Assembly: GCA_947000775.1 (NCBI GenBank)
Contig: CAMQGK010000466.1
Span: 3,658,501 to 3,722,500, forward strand
Direction: 5' to 3'
Length of the DNA stretch: 64,000 bases
DNA from: Pterois miles
Lineage: Eukaryota > Chordata > Actinopteri > Perciformes > Scorpaenidae
Part shown: positions 45,790 through 58,737 of the stretch, in pieces
Position numbering within the stretch: the first letter of the stretch is position 1
How the letters are laid out: each line of letters begins with the position of its first letter
Translations under genes and position numbers: made by a program
Notes under the pieces: model-generated
The model's database searches: none
What the model was told of the DNA's origin: nothing
The model's input: only the letters and a program-made list of their open reading frames with translations

Positions 45790-46050
45790 GGCGGCAGTAG
45801 CTTAGTCCATAGGGACTTGGGAACCGGAGCGTCACTTGCTCAGGTCCCTGCATGAACCAAGTACTAAGGGTGGACTAGCTGAAGAGGTATTTCTTTGGCA
45901 CTTCCATGTTGCCCTTGAGCAGGGTACCAAACCTGCCTTTCAAGGACAGCCCCCTTGTTCTGACATCTCTCCATTAATGCATGTGAATACATTTTAGTTT
46001 TGCATTCGAGTATGTATTTCGGGCCTGTGTGTAATTAAACAATTTAGTTT
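45790..46050 (+). mobile_element. tRNA-derived SINE, degenerate copy
   Basis: It starts GCGGCAGTAGCTTAGTCCAT and keeps the TGCCCTTGAGCAGGGTACC and CTCCATTAATGCATG blocks of the 20.4-kb SINE, but the B box is damaged. A reversed SINE-type tail (CCTTTATTAATCCCACAGTG) follows at 46068-46090. Confidence 0.65.
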
Positions 46051-46360
46051 CCCTTTTAGAATAGAATAGACCTTTATTAATCCCACAGTGGGATTAGAGA
46101 TCAATAAAGTATGTCTAAAGCAAACAATAAAAAGTAGTAATAAAGTATGTCTTCTTCTTCAGAGCAATATACTGCTGTGGATGGGCAGCAGCAAAACGTA
46201 TTTTAGACACCTAAAAGAAAGGCAGACATAAAAAATCAATTTCAGTTTAAATGTATGCTATATTTCAAATATTTCCACTGCTTTTCCTTGCTGTTAGACC
46301 ACCAGACTCCACTGAAAAAAGCTATAATTTTACCTCGCAGAACATGGGGGATCAATTAGC

Positions 46361-46670
46361 GGCAGTAGCTCCGTCCGTAGGGACTTGGTTTAGGAATCGG
46401 AGGGTCACCGGTTCAAGTCCCAACATAGACCAAGACCAACTGGTTGCTGGAGAGGTGCCAGTTTACCTCTTGGGCACTGCTGAGGTGCCCCTGAGCAAGG
46501 CACCAAACCCCCAACTGCTCGGGGCGCTTGTCAGGAGCAGCCCCCTCACTCTGAGATCTCTCCATTAATGCATGTATGTGTACTGTGTGAAATTAACAAC
46601 AGAGTGTAAAAACTGAATTTCCCTACGGGGATTAATAAAGGTTCATCTTATCTTATCTTATCTTATCTTA
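46361..46670 (+). mobile_element. tRNA-derived SINE, near-complete copy
   Basis: It has the A-box region, an intact B box GGTTCAAGTCC, the body blocks CCCTGAGCAAGGCACC and CCCAACTGCTCGGGGCGC, and a tail ending TTAATAAAGG plus about four TTATC units. It belongs to the same family as 20417-20750. Confidence 0.8.
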
Positions 46671-47055
46671 CTTTGTTTGTGTGATTGTGTTTATAGTTCT
46701 GATTCATCAAAGCCCACAACAGCACAAACTAACAAGCTCCCCTGATCTGTGAAGTAAAATTATTGTTTTTTTTCAATGGAGTCTAGTTACTTTGGCGAGA
46801 GCATGGATAACGTATCAGATCCCAGACATGGTAGCAAATTGTAGATATAATGCATATAGATTTTTTTTTAGGTGAGTCTTTCTTTTAGGCGGCTAAAAGC
46901 AGTAAAGCAGTACATTACTTTACTTCTGTGTGGTAACTCCTGTCTGCTTCCCCAAACTGGAGGTGTGCTGACCCTCATCTACTGGAGGTAATACACTGAC
47001 TATGCCTAAGTACTTCATACAACCCCACTGCAAAACACTCAAACTATCCCTTTAA

Positions 47056-48196
47056 GTTCCAGCAAAAGGGTGAAACTTTGCTCATGGTGGTTACAAGGTC
47101 AGAGTCAAAACTCGGCTTAGACACAAACACACCCAGATGAATACAAAACAAAACAGCGTGAGGCCTGCCGGAGTGAACAGTGGTAGTTTCATCCTCTATG
47201 TTCTCTGTGTGCATTAAGTCCCGAGTTCAAGAGTTGAGGGCTTACTGTTACTAATCCAGTCAGTTGAGAAATGTACACTGTAAACGTGAGGCAGCCAGTG
47301 CAGCGTTATGCATATACTGTATAGACTGAGTGTCCATAATGACGTCTATTTATGTTGAGTACTGTATGTCAAAATGGCACGGGTTCACGTCTTATAGATA
47401 AACAGGTGTGCATGTGTGTGTGCCGCATATCCACGTGGCCATTCTGAATATGTATGTCAGGAGGGGGACAGCTAGTTGGCATGAGGCGTGACAGGACATG
47501 ATATTGGCTGAGGGCAATATATGTTTGAGGAGGGAGCTCCAGGAATGGAAATCCACACCAGTGGGGCATGCTGGTCTGTGGGTCATACAACCGTACAAGG
47601 GCATAGTAGAGGCAGCGGACCATCGTACCAGCCCTGTACATGCACACACATCTATGTGGGTGTGGGTGTGTGTGTGAGGGGAGGGTGGGTGACAGTGTGG
47701 TAGTGCCAGCTGGGCAGCTTAAAAATAGTGCAGAGTGGAGCATTGCAACTGCACGGGACTCTAGGAACACATGACCGCCGGTCCCATAGTAATTCACAGC
47801 GGATTTCTCTCAGCTTTGTGATGACTGATGAGACAAGAGAGGGCAATGATTAAACTGAGTGATCTCAAAGGGCCCTATCTGACCTGTGTGTTTTTAATCG
47901 GGGGGGACTGGTAGAAGCAAAGTGAGTGTGCTGCTGTTTGGGGCAATATGTCAGGTAGGGCTTTGTTACAGGTGTCACAGCAGGGCCGGTAAGATGAGGA
48001 GTATAGACGAAGTCCGTGGTGAAGCGAGCCAGGCAGACGTGCAGGGGCAGTAGGGCAGTAGGCTGAGAGTAGGAGGTGAAACGTGATGGGGATCAGACTG
48101 GCAGGATTAAAGAGCACTGGACTGACCTCTGCAGATGCACAGAACAGAGCGAAGGGGATGAGGAACTGAGGGGGAGGATGCAGGAACAGCCTGCCC

Positions 48197-48249
<53 letters not shown>

Positions 48250-49024
48250 CACACACAAGCAGATATATTTATACATGTGCACACATATACAAAAATGTGC
48301 TAGTGTGCACACATACAACATACATAAACTATGGGAGTGATTTAAATTAGAGGATAATCTCATGCACAAAGTGGCTCTTTCACCTCACATAATCTCAGTT
48401 TGGATTAAGATGGATTATTGGATTACAAGGGCCTCCCAACGGGGGACAAACAGACAGACAGCAACAAGCAACAAGGGAAGATGGAAAGCTGAAGCTTGGA
48501 GAATATAGGAAGAAAGTATCATATTTAAATAGTGTATTATGGTATTACCTTTACCTTTTATTTCATCCCCCCATTGTACAGCATGTTTATTCATATCCTG
48601 TATGTCGGCATAGGTCTAGATTTTGCTACCCATTTTGTGACATCTGCTGTCCAAAGTCGTAACATTTACCGTATTTTTTGCACTATAAGGCGCACCGGAT
48701 TATAAGGCGCATTAAGCCAAACGAAACGGTCAGAAATTTTATTCAATTCATTTAATAACTCAATAACTTCAATAACTCTCAACATTTTTCAGTTGTAACA
48801 CATGGAATACAAGACAATACACTCACTTTTCAGTTTATTCCTCTTCCACAAATCCATCAAATCCTTCATTATCAGTGTCTGAGTTAAACTGTTAGGTGGG
48901 AAAATGTGATTGGTCCCAGAGTTGTAAGAGAAGCCTAGGCCATTTGACGAAGAGGTGCGAAGTGAGTGGTGAAGCAAGAGAGAGAGAGCGGCTGTGACGG
49001 GAGGGAGTAATGTTATTGACTCCG
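47056..49024. other. Intergenic DNA, no gene seen
   Basis: A C-run and (CA)n tract lie at 48192-48250. A repeat fragment at 48669-48720 holds two TATAAGGCGCA units. Near 47708-47728 an E-box CAGCTG stands close to a MEF2-like TTAAAAATAG, a possible enhancer pairing that is unproven. A 142-codon minus-strand frame at 47369-47797 is unrecognised. Confidence 0.45.
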
Positions 49025-49530
49025 GTCTAAGCAGGAATATGTAACAGAGTTTGGTTTGTCCGTTCTGGGCTACTGTAGAAACATGGTGGACTCCTTGAAG
49101 AGGACTCGCTACCTATGTAGAGGCTCATTCTGGTAACAAAAACATGACTCTTATTTTCTCATTTTGAACACATGCTTATTTATATTATAGTCCATTTCTG
49201 CCAATACAACCACCTGCTTGTTACACAATTCCTTTAAAGGAATAGTTCGGCTTTTTGAGAAATACGCTAATTTGCTTTCTTACTAAGAGTTTGACTTGAA
49301 GATTGATACCATTCTGCATTGTATAATAAATAAGAAGCTAAACAACCAGCAGCGCTTACCTTATCTTAACCTGGCTCCGTCCACTGCCAACAAAATGAGC
49401 CTAAGAGTGTTTATAAAGCTCATAAATTAAAAACGGTTTGTTCAATCAAAAAACAAAGTGTAAAAATAACATGTTGTGTTTTGGCTAAATGAGCTACTAA
49501 GCTAAGGTAACTGGCTGCTGGCTGTAGTCA
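49025..49530. mobile_element. Two abutting MITE fragments sharing one TTAA
   Basis: 49025-49233 is the right part of family C (shared GTCCGTTCTGGGCTACTGT and AAACATGGTGGACTC). After the TTAA at 49234-49237 begins a family F-like end, AGGAATAGTTCGGCTTTTTG, which runs to about 49530 and has no clear right terminus. Confidence 0.55.
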
Positions 49531-50930
49531 TAAAAGCAGTCTCAGCAAGAAAGTGACAGCTAGAAAATTGATCAGGAATGAAAGATGGGACAGAGAAGAG
49601 AACAGGCAGCCATGACAGGCTGAGAGAAGCACTGGCATTAGCTATCACTGCTGATTTAACAGGATAAACATCCAGGGTGACCTTTAAATCAATCTGTCAA
49701 GCGCACAGCAGATACTTTATGTACGTTAATTTTACACACACTCATACACATTACTACGTAAGAAATTTATATTTACTGTGTAACTATTTAATACATACAT
49801 ATCCATTAAAAGCCCCTTGTAAGGCCCATCGTATTCTGGGACATAGCAGCCCTCAGATGGGACTTACTGCATGTATCAGCCTTCAGTGCCTGAACAGACA
49901 CATTCAAGTGCCGGTGTTAGCGAGCGTGACTTTGAGTTTTCTCTCTGAGACTGGGTCAGTGGCCTGGAGTGAATCACAGAGAGAAAAAGCAGCGTGACAT
50001 TGTTGTGTCTGTGAGGAAGTCGGTATTGTGCCAAAGCACCAATAACTGCAGAGACACTCTGTGCGGGAGAACTGGAGCATCTTGCCGCCCTACGTCACTC
50101 ACTGGGTCAGCAGAATCAGACCTGTGTGCAAATGTGAGAGAGAAACAAGAGACAGGGTATGAGGGTGAAGAAGAGAAGTGTGGGTGAGTGTGTACAGTAT
50201 GTGTGTGGCTGTTTGTTAGCGGCGTGGACATGAAATTGGGGCAATCTTTACAGCTGAGTAGGGCAGAAGATGAGCTGACAACAGAAGCAGGCTAAATAAT
50301 CGTCCCCTGTCATCAAACGGTCCCTTGTTTATTGGGGGCCAAGGGGGGGACAGGAATGTCCATGTGACTAAAACGTGAGCGCAACTGCTTACAGATAACA
50401 AGCTGCTGTCCCACTAACCTCGAAAGAAAGAACGAATGAACTTGTAGCGTGGCACTCACATGTTTCTCGTCTCGGTTTCTTTTTCTTTTATTTTACATAG
50501 TTTCTCTCCATCTCTTTGTTTCTACTTTCAGTCACCCAAAACTTTGCCCTCTCTCCTCAGCGCCACAGCAGACCTGTGGTCAGTTTGAAAAGGCCAGCAG
50601 CACACGCGAACGCTGAGGGCCCTCGTCCCTCTGCAGGGACCTATACTGTTCAGGCTCTGTTCATAGATGAAAGGGGGATTCCAGCGGCGGTCACATGCTC
50701 CCTGCAGGGCTATAGAGGCGGCCGTCCATTTCATGGATGACGAGCCATACATGGTTTCCTTTGTGTGGTTGCAAGTGCAGATTTTCTGTGGCATTGTGCA
50801 GCTCTTCTGTTACAGGCAACCTGTGCATGATGTGTGCCTTTTCACGCCTGGTGCAGGTATTTATGCATGGGTATGAGAGAGAGAGAAACAGAAAAGATAA
50901 ATAAATGTTTGTTCTTGGTCCTTAAGGCTT
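49531..50930. other. Intergenic DNA, no gene seen
   Basis: Mostly unique sequence with short chance frames and no recognised domain, exon or structural RNA. Confidence 0.5.
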
Positions 50931-51730
50931 TTAAAGCTTCAGCAGGCAGAACGTTTTTGGCATCATTGGGCAAAAAATCCATATTAACCTTTCAGTATAT
51001 TTCAATTCAAGTGTTCTGAGAGAAAACTAGACTCCTGCACCTCCTTGTGGCTATGTTTTCAGATTTTAAAAAATCAAATCAAAAATTAAAATGTAATTTC
51101 AGAGAGAGCGTTTCCATCGGCTGCTCATTCAAGGGAGGCAGCTGTCACTGACAAACTCTGATCAAATGGTCAAACTTGGCTGATCAAATATGAATCAATA
51201 TTCTGTTACTGTAATGATTATTTGTCACCTCAGATGTTTTCAGAAGCATCTTGTTGTTACTGTTTAGCTGTAAAATGAGAAAGTTTGGTCCAGCTGGTGG
51301 GCAGTGCTCGGTATTTCCTCTCCAACTGATCTCAATATGGCTGCTAGGTCACAAACTTTCTCATTTTACAGCTAAATGGTAACTACAAAATGTTTCTGAA
51401 AACATATGAGGAGAGATATAGACATTACAGTAACAGAATATTGATTCATATTTGATCAGCGCTGCCTAGTTTGACTGTTTGATCAGAGTATTTTAGTGAT
51501 TGACAGCTGCTCAGAGACGGCAGACTCCAGCTTGGCTCTGGTTGGTTCTTTTCCTCTGGTCTGTGAAATCTTATAAATGCCTTTAGGAGCACCACAGGAC
51601 ACAACGACATAAGCTTTTTTTTTTTCAGATTACCTGTCTCATGCATTGCTGTCAGGATATAGTGATTGTTTTATATATATTAACATTTTTAAAATCATAT
51701 TTGCTCCATTTCTACCCGCTGCAGCTTTAA
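50931..51730 (-). mobile_element. TTAA-flanked MITE (family A) with internal inverted duplication
   Basis: TTAA at 50931-50934 and at 51727-51730 flank the family A ends in reverse orientation. Inside, 51181-51287 and 51353-51458 are reverse complements of each other (about 106 bp arms, 65-bp spacer). The forward arm is extra relative to the 22.9-kb copy. Confidence 0.75.
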
Positions 51731-54138
51731 GTGGAGTACACTAGCAGGCAAAAGTGCTCCATGAGAATAATGTGAATTAAGTTATACTTAAATATATATG
51801 AGCTCTATGAATAAATTATAATCACCCATGCATATACACAGAAACCATCATGTCCTACATGCTGTGGTCCACGTCCACCTCTAGAGGCCCGAGCTGCAGA
51901 GCTGAGATTGGAAGTGATTTTGCACACTCTGTATAGTTCTGTCACAAGACTGGTTTGCCCTGGAGCTGATAATGCCTGTGACCTGTTTGTGGGATTTTTT
52001 ACGATCTTGTGTATGTGTGCGAAAATGAAAAAGCGAAGGAGAGTGGGAGAAAAGAAATGAGGAGGATAGGGGAAGATGAGGCTTAGTCAGCCACTGCCCT
52101 TCAGAGCTTTATAGCCTCTGAGGAGCCGTCTCCAATGCAACCAGAACAGGGAAACCACCTCTCATGTCCTCAGAGAGTGTTAGCATGCTTCACTGAGGTG
52201 AACTAGGCCGGGAGCGAATCGCCACACAAATAGGCCAAACAGGCCGACAGACAAAGTTTCCAGTTCTAGTTTCTGCAGAGGCTCAGTTCAGACAGGCCCC
52301 GTGTAAACACATGCACTACAGTGGTTGAAGGATGCAGATAAAGCAGGGTTAAAATGAGATCATGTGTAAATGTGGCTTCTTGGTGCTCTACATAGTAATT
52401 AGAGAGAGATGGAGGGACAAAGAGATAAGAGTGAGCACTCATACGGGGGGATCATGAGGGGGTGTGTGTGTCTGCGTGCATCAGAGGGGTGAGCAGGTTC
52501 AACAGGTCCCATGTTGGGAGGCTCGCGAGTGTTCAGGTGCTAGAATCCTATATCGGAGCCAGTGCTGACCGTGGGTCTATATCAAGAGCCGGCTAGGGTT
52601 TCAGCCCCAGGCGGCGATGGAGGATTATTCTGACAAAGACGGGTTCTGGCCAGCCTGAAATAACTGATCCAAAGTTGCTCTGACTTTTCGCGCACTAATG
52701 AAGAACAGAGGGAGGAGAGGGAAAGGCGAAGGGAGATGCACCTCCTGCCCCTGAGATTTCCTTCCAGTCAGGAAGTTAAAAGAAGTGCTGTGAAACAGGA
52801 GAGTGTGTTAGGGGAGCGTTCTGGGAAGCAGTGGAGAAAAGGAAAATGTCAGCACGCCAGATCCTGCAGCTCCGTGCGCAGGCCTCGCATTCCTGATCCT
52901 TGTACACCAGGGCCAACTTTGGGACACTAAAACGCAACCCATCATTATGGACAGAAATCGTCTATGTGCAGTGAGCATTTTGGTCTCTTTGATATAATGA
53001 AAAAAGAGAATGATGGTTCGAAGCCATGACGCCTTCCCCTGGGAGAGCCCTGTAATGAGCAGGCCGTCCTGAGTGTCTGGGGAGCAGCTATAAGTGAACC
53101 TGCAGCTATGCAAAGTAACTGTAACTCTGTCGCTTGTGTTAATTCATCAGCACAAAGCTGTCAAAGCAGCAGGCAACAGTTTCCAATTTCAGACCGCTCT
53201 CTCACATAGCCTGTTTGTGTGTGTGTGTGTGTGTCTCGCAGTTCATTTATGTGTACACATGTGTCTGTACTTGTGCCTAAAGGTGTTTTAAAAGGTGTGC
53301 TCTGTGTTTATATTGGATCTATTTCATGAGGACATGATGTGCTTCTCTTACATAACTCAGAATAATGACAGTGACTGTGCAATGTCACTTGGGAAGTTGG
53401 GAATCTTATATAACATCCTTAGATATATCCTAAGATATTTTATCAAAATATACTCTAAATCAAGGACTTTATTATCCTTAAGATTACAGACAGGTACCCT
53501 TCAGTCATTCATTGGAGAAATTTCATTTTAAAATTTACAAGACGCTACATAACGTCTACATAGCATATTTTATTTGCATAGAAGAAGCTCTAACAAGGAC
53601 AAACTGTATCAAAGACATTTCGTACAGACCACATTATTTGTCTTTCTAGCTGCAAGGCAAGATGTCATATTGCAGGAATACTCGTTAATTCTCTCAGACT
53701 CGTTCTGGCAAAGTATGTAACGGACAAAATTGCAGTTTTGGATCTAAACAATTCTTGAATGTTTACTCAGCAGCATTTCTGAAGTGAAATGTTATGAAAG
53801 GGACACTCACTATTTCACACATCAAGATCAGTTTATTCATGATGGGTAGACACCTGGTGAAAACAGTTGCATTGCATTACAGTTGTTGAATTGTGGGAAT
53901 TTAAGGATGTTTTTGAGACCCACTCTTGAGCCTAAAAGTCTGAATATTTAGCTTTTTTTTTTGCTCCATACATTTTGACCATTTTGTTTTAAAACATGCT
54001 GCACTTTACATTTTACGTCTATACATATACACCAGCCTCTCAGAAAATATCTGTCAGTACTACTTCAAATATCCCTGGTCTCATTAGCCACTTTGGTAGT
54101 AAATGTTACATAGATGCCAGATAAGACAAATATTATTA
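51731..54138. other. Intergenic DNA, no gene seen
   Basis: Contains a short (TG)n run at 53217-53235. No recognised protein motif or RNA gene. The stretch 51830-52700 is largely free of repeats I know and could hold regulatory sequence. Confidence 0.45.
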
Positions 54139-54533
54139 GGGCTGTGACTAAAGATTGTTTTCATCGATTTTCATGGATTAATCAATTAGCTGATTGGTTT
54201 TTAAAATGTCAGTAAATAGTGAAAAATGTGTTTCCCAAAGCCCAAGATGACGTTCTCAAATGTCTTGTTTTGTCCACAACACAAAGATATTCAGTTTATT
54301 GTTACAGAGGAGTAAAGAAACAAGAAAATATTCACATTTAACAAGCTGGAATCAGAGATTTGGCCTTTTCTATTGGTATTTCACTAATCCTGCATAGATC
54401 TAAGTGTGTAGAAATCTTTTCTATTATCTTTTGGACTCATTTATGTTTCCAACACCTTAGCTAAGATGACCCAAACTGTTTAACTGATTATGAAAATAGC
54501 TGATTGAGTGATTAATGATCCTTGCAGTTCTAA
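54139..54533 (-). mobile_element. hAT-like MITE (GGGCTGNNAC family), partly disrupted
   Basis: Left end GGGCTGTGACTAAAGATT. Internal blocks GTCTTGTTTTGTCC and GAGGAGTAAAGAAAC are the reverse of the 15.4-kb copy. The right end is weak (GATCCTTGCAGTTCT), with a foreign stretch from about 54361 to 54480. Confidence 0.6.
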
Positions 54534-56698
54534 ATATTACTATACTTAGTTTAGGTGAAGCCGCAGCCTCGCTGTCTCTTTGTATCTTTGACAGCGGTGT
54601 GGATTTCCAATTACTTTAAGCTTTCTAACAATGTGACACAATATAAACATGTAAAAAAAACATAGATCTTAGATTCATTGAACTTATTTCAGTAATATCC
54701 TTTCTTGTTTGATGGCATTCAAAGAAAAACATTTTAAGATTAAATTTAACCAGATCTAGAAGACGTACTGGGAGGAGAGTGAAGTGTGTTTCCTTAGGTG
54801 GAAGTGGAGGTGAATCGCTGAGTCTTGGCCCCTTCATCCTATTTATACATTGCATTACACAAGACTAGACTAGCTTTGTTCTGTTTATTCTATGAATTGG
54901 GTTCTTGTCCTCTTAATGGTGTCATTTGTAATACGTTGATCTGAAGTCCTTTGAGTAAAGCCAGTGTGGTTAAGCACAACCGTATACACATAAACAGAGG
55001 TTATCTGAGTGCACCGCTTAGCTCACAGCAAAAGAAAGCAAAGATGCATTGTTGAGAAATTAGGTTCGCAGACATGTTCCACATTTTTCATATATAGCTG
55101 GGCCTACGGTACACAGCTGTGTTATTACCCTACATACTGAGGCTTTTCAATAATGGATTCTTTACACCATCGAGGCAGTGAAGTCTGATCAACATGTGTC
55201 CTCCTGGGCTGAGAGTATTGTTCACATTACTGTCTCCAGTTTGATTGAGATTGAGGTGTTTGGAGTGTTTTCTAGGAAGACAATTTTAATCAAATGTCAG
55301 ACAAATGGTCAATTATAATACAGTACCATACTTTTAAACACATTTACAAAATATGTGATTATGGGACTCCAACTGTGTTGTCTTGTGAGGCAAACCCCTA
55401 TTCATCTGCTTCATGCAGGTTTGAAAACACTGAGCTCTGCAGTCATTCAGGGCCAGTTTAAAACCTTTGGTTGGTCTGCCATCTAGTGGCCTCACACAGT
55501 GCTGCATTTAAAACAGGGGTTAAAGAAATAGGTTAGCCTTCGAGGCAGAGAAAGTGTAATTTAAGTCAGAATGAACAACACAGGATATCAGATGTGTACG
55601 CATATTATGTGAGATGATATAGGAATGAATGTGTAAGTAAAACTGAAATTACTGGGATGATTTTGTATTTGAAATGACTTTGTATAATTTAACTCTGATG
55701 GCCATCGTACGAAGGATAATTCAAAGATGAACCTAGAAAATATGTTAATAGGATATTTTAGGAGTCAGGGTATTTATTCACTGTTCATTCATTCATTCAA
55801 CATTTATTTAAATGTCGAGGAATCATCCAGGGCATGACCTCATGTTCAATGATGTCGAGAGCACAGTAAAAACACACAAGAACATATTAATGAATAAACA
55901 AGAAGCAATCAAGCAGACAACAACACAAAAAGGTTCAAAACAGTCACGGCCACGAGTGCAGCGGTTTGTATTCATGGATTTAAAACCACCTGTAGGTACA
56001 ATTGTGTTTGTTGTAATGTTGTAATGTGTTGTGCAAACTGTTTTATGTTTTTGGAGCACAGACGCCAAAATCAAGTTTCCCCAAACTCACTTCACTTGAA
56101 CATTTTCATTTTTATGTTTAATAATTAAGTCCCTTAATTTAATGCACATATTGACTTTAAAAGACACAACATTCAGATTCATAAGATGTGAAAAACATCT
56201 GAATTAAGCTGAATGTTGTTTCCCATTAAACCTGTGCTAAAGTGAACTGCTAAATGAAAATGTTTGAGTCATACAGCCAGCTGAAAGATATACCTTCTTC
56301 ACTGTCTTGAAAATCCAACAATAATCAAACACTACCATAGTCGCTTCACAAATATTTTTTGTTTTCTAGATATCTTGTTTATTAATATTTTTCCAAAAGA
56401 CATGGTATAAGCTGAGCGTTTAGAGTTTGTTAGTGGGAAATGTTAAAGCTTGATCAGAGGCAGCGCTTTGTGTAAAAGCACCATGATTCAATCAGTACAT
56501 TTAAAGGTCAGGGCCTAAACTACTCATTTCCTGGTAATTTGGGTGGTTTTACTAACCTAGAGGAAGTTTACATTTAAACCTGTGCACACGGCAGATGTTA
56601 TTTGGGCTAATGTCAGTATTTTTAGATGATTTTTAGGTCAACAAATACATATACAACAGATTCAGGGATTTTATTTGTGGCCGCGTGGCCCTTTCCAC
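54534..56698. other. Intergenic DNA, no gene seen
   Basis: AT-rich and largely unique. Short frames at 54625-54855 and 55812-56074 lack any recognisable feature. Confidence 0.5.
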
Positions 56699-56706
56699 AC
56701 TGTCAC

Positions 56707-57212
56707 CAGTGGTGGAAGAAATGCCCAGAACTTTTACTTAAGCAAAAGTACAAATACCACAGTCTAAGTCTAAGTCCTGAATTCAGAATGTGACTTAAGT
56801 AAAAGTAAAGAAGTATTATCAGCATAATACTTCACAAGTAAAAAGTATTCACTATGCAGAATTTCTCCAAAGTTCTCATAGAATATTCTATTCTGTTTTT
56901 ATCACTAACACATATATTTTAATGTTGCTGTATACTTCATATACTACTGGGTACATTAGCAGTACATGTGCATCATATCACAAAACCATATCATATGTTG
57001 TAAAAAGTAAAAAAAAAAAAGTAAAAAGTAAAAAGTAACTAGTGGCTTAAGTGTTGAATAAATGTAGCAAAGTAAATAGTACAATATTTCCCTCTGTGAT
57101 GTAACATAGTAGAAGTATAAAGTAGCAGAAAATGGAAGTACTCAAGTACAAATACATGAAAATTGTACTTAGGTACAGTAGGCTACTTGAGTAAATGTAA
57201 ATTCCACCACTG
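56707..57212 (+). mobile_element. hAT-type MITE (CAGTGGTGGAAG family) with 8-bp target duplication
   Basis: It starts CAGTGGTGGAAGAAATG and ends ATTCCACCACTG. The flanking octamers ACTGTCAC (56699-56706) and ACTGCCAC (57213-57220) differ at one base. It is the second copy of the 22.3-kb family. Confidence 0.8.
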
Positions 57213-57270
57213 ACTGCCACAGACCTTCATGTTATAAAGGTTACAGTAGATATAAAGAGCTAATAATTAA

Positions 57271-57271
57271 T

Positions 57272-57311
<40 letters not shown>

Positions 57312-57352
57312 GAAGAAGAAGAAGAAGAAGAAGAAGAAAAAGAAGAAGAAGA
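57271..57352. repeat. (AAT)n(AAG)n compound microsatellite
   Basis: A run of AAT triplets changes into AAG triplets near 57311. Confidence 0.95.
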
Positions 57353-57794
57353 AATATACATAGAGAGGCTTCCCTGTTGGTGTCTTGGGGTAGGAAGGGT
57401 AGCAGATTAACATTTGTATTTTACCATGTTTTGAGGCCAATATTCATCTTTCCGTCTGGGCTGTCAACAATAAAACCACACAACTGAAGACATGTAGGCA
57501 TAAATTATTGAATTCTGTTTTAATGAGGAAAAGCAGGCTGACAAACACCATATGCCTCCAGCCTTGAGGTAACTGTAGGACTTTGGTCAGAGATTACGAG
57601 CTCTATTTTTGTCCTTCTGTCTTTTACTATCAAAACGTCACCAAGTGGGTCTCTTCAGAAAAGCAGAGGTTATCTGCTAACTGACAGCGACCCATGTGGG
57701 GACCCTTCCTCCACTCCTGTGAATGAGACCTAGACCGAGGCTGGAGTCAGGGCTGGGAGGCGGAGTTAGCAAATTGTAACGACAGCGTGATGGT

Positions 57795-58711
57795 TGTGAC
57801 CCATGTGACCGAGCAGATGCTACTGGCCCAATGGAAGCGGAAGATCGCCGGAAAGTGCTTTTCCAGTCGGAAGTCGATCCATTTTGACTTCATGCGCTAC
57901 TGAGCAGCTTTCATAGGAATGAACGAGGTCCCGCCTCCAACGCTGTGGCCAGTTCTCTTTATATACCCATGTTCTGACTGACAACTGCTTATACAAAAGC
58001 ATACTAATACAAATGAATCCCAGTATGGTCTGAAAACTACAAGTAGCCTACAGACCCGATCTAACGGGATATAAATTTTCTGTGACTTCCTGTAAATTCC
58101 TGTAACCGCAGCTTTCAGTCACCGCCCCCTGCTGCTGCCGCCCGATCTCGTCATCTTTGCAGGCGAAGCACATTCAAGCTCCCAGAAAGAGCGTCGGTTG
58201 TTGATGCCAGCGTGGTCGTAGTTGCCAACGGTGGTACTGCAACTTCAGTGTCTGTCACATGACGTCATTGGGCCCAGAAAGACTTTTTCTTATAGACTTA
58301 CATTGAGAAAGAGATGTCTGTAACTCAGTGGATAATTTTTTCTATTGAGGTGAATCAAGTCCCGAGTACAAACACTCTAATAGTCCTTATTTAAATCATT
58401 AGGCTAAAAGTTGGAAAACACACTAACAGATGAATCCAGAAATATTTCCTTCCTCTGTTTATGTCTATGGAGACCCAGACTGTGATGACAGCACAAGCCG
58501 TGACGTTGGAACCCCATGAACGAGTCATGTGACTGAGCAGACGCTGCTGTGCATATTGGGCATGCACACCAGGGCCCAGTAAAACCCGGAAGACACAGAA
58601 GATCCAGGAACTTTTCCAGACCCAGAAGTCAACTCATTGACTTCATGCACCATTGAGCAACTTTCACAGGAATGAACAAAGCTGTATCCAGTTATCTTTA
58701 TGCATCCATCG
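57795..58711 (+). repeat. Pair of diverged repeat copies about 0.7 kb apart
   Basis: 57795-57975 and 58521-58711 align with shared blocks ATGTGAC.GAGCAGA, TTGACTTCATGC, TGAGCA.CTTTCA and AGGAATGAAC. They differ at many sites, so the duplication is old, or both are insertions of one family. Confidence 0.55.
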
Positions 58712-58737
58712 ACAAAGTTCATCTCGAGTGAGCCAAA

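Larger units (their letters stand above)
45620..47055. mobile_element. TTAA-flanked element (family F) with nested SINEs
   Basis: TTAA at 45620-45623 and at 47052-47055 flank ends GGAGAAGTTT and AGGGATAGTTT (right end on the other strand). The inner flanks also mirror each other: AGCAGACAGGAGTTACCAC on the left and GTGGTAACTCCTGTCTGCTT on the right. The SINEs at 45790-46050 and 46361-46670 lie between. Confidence 0.6.
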
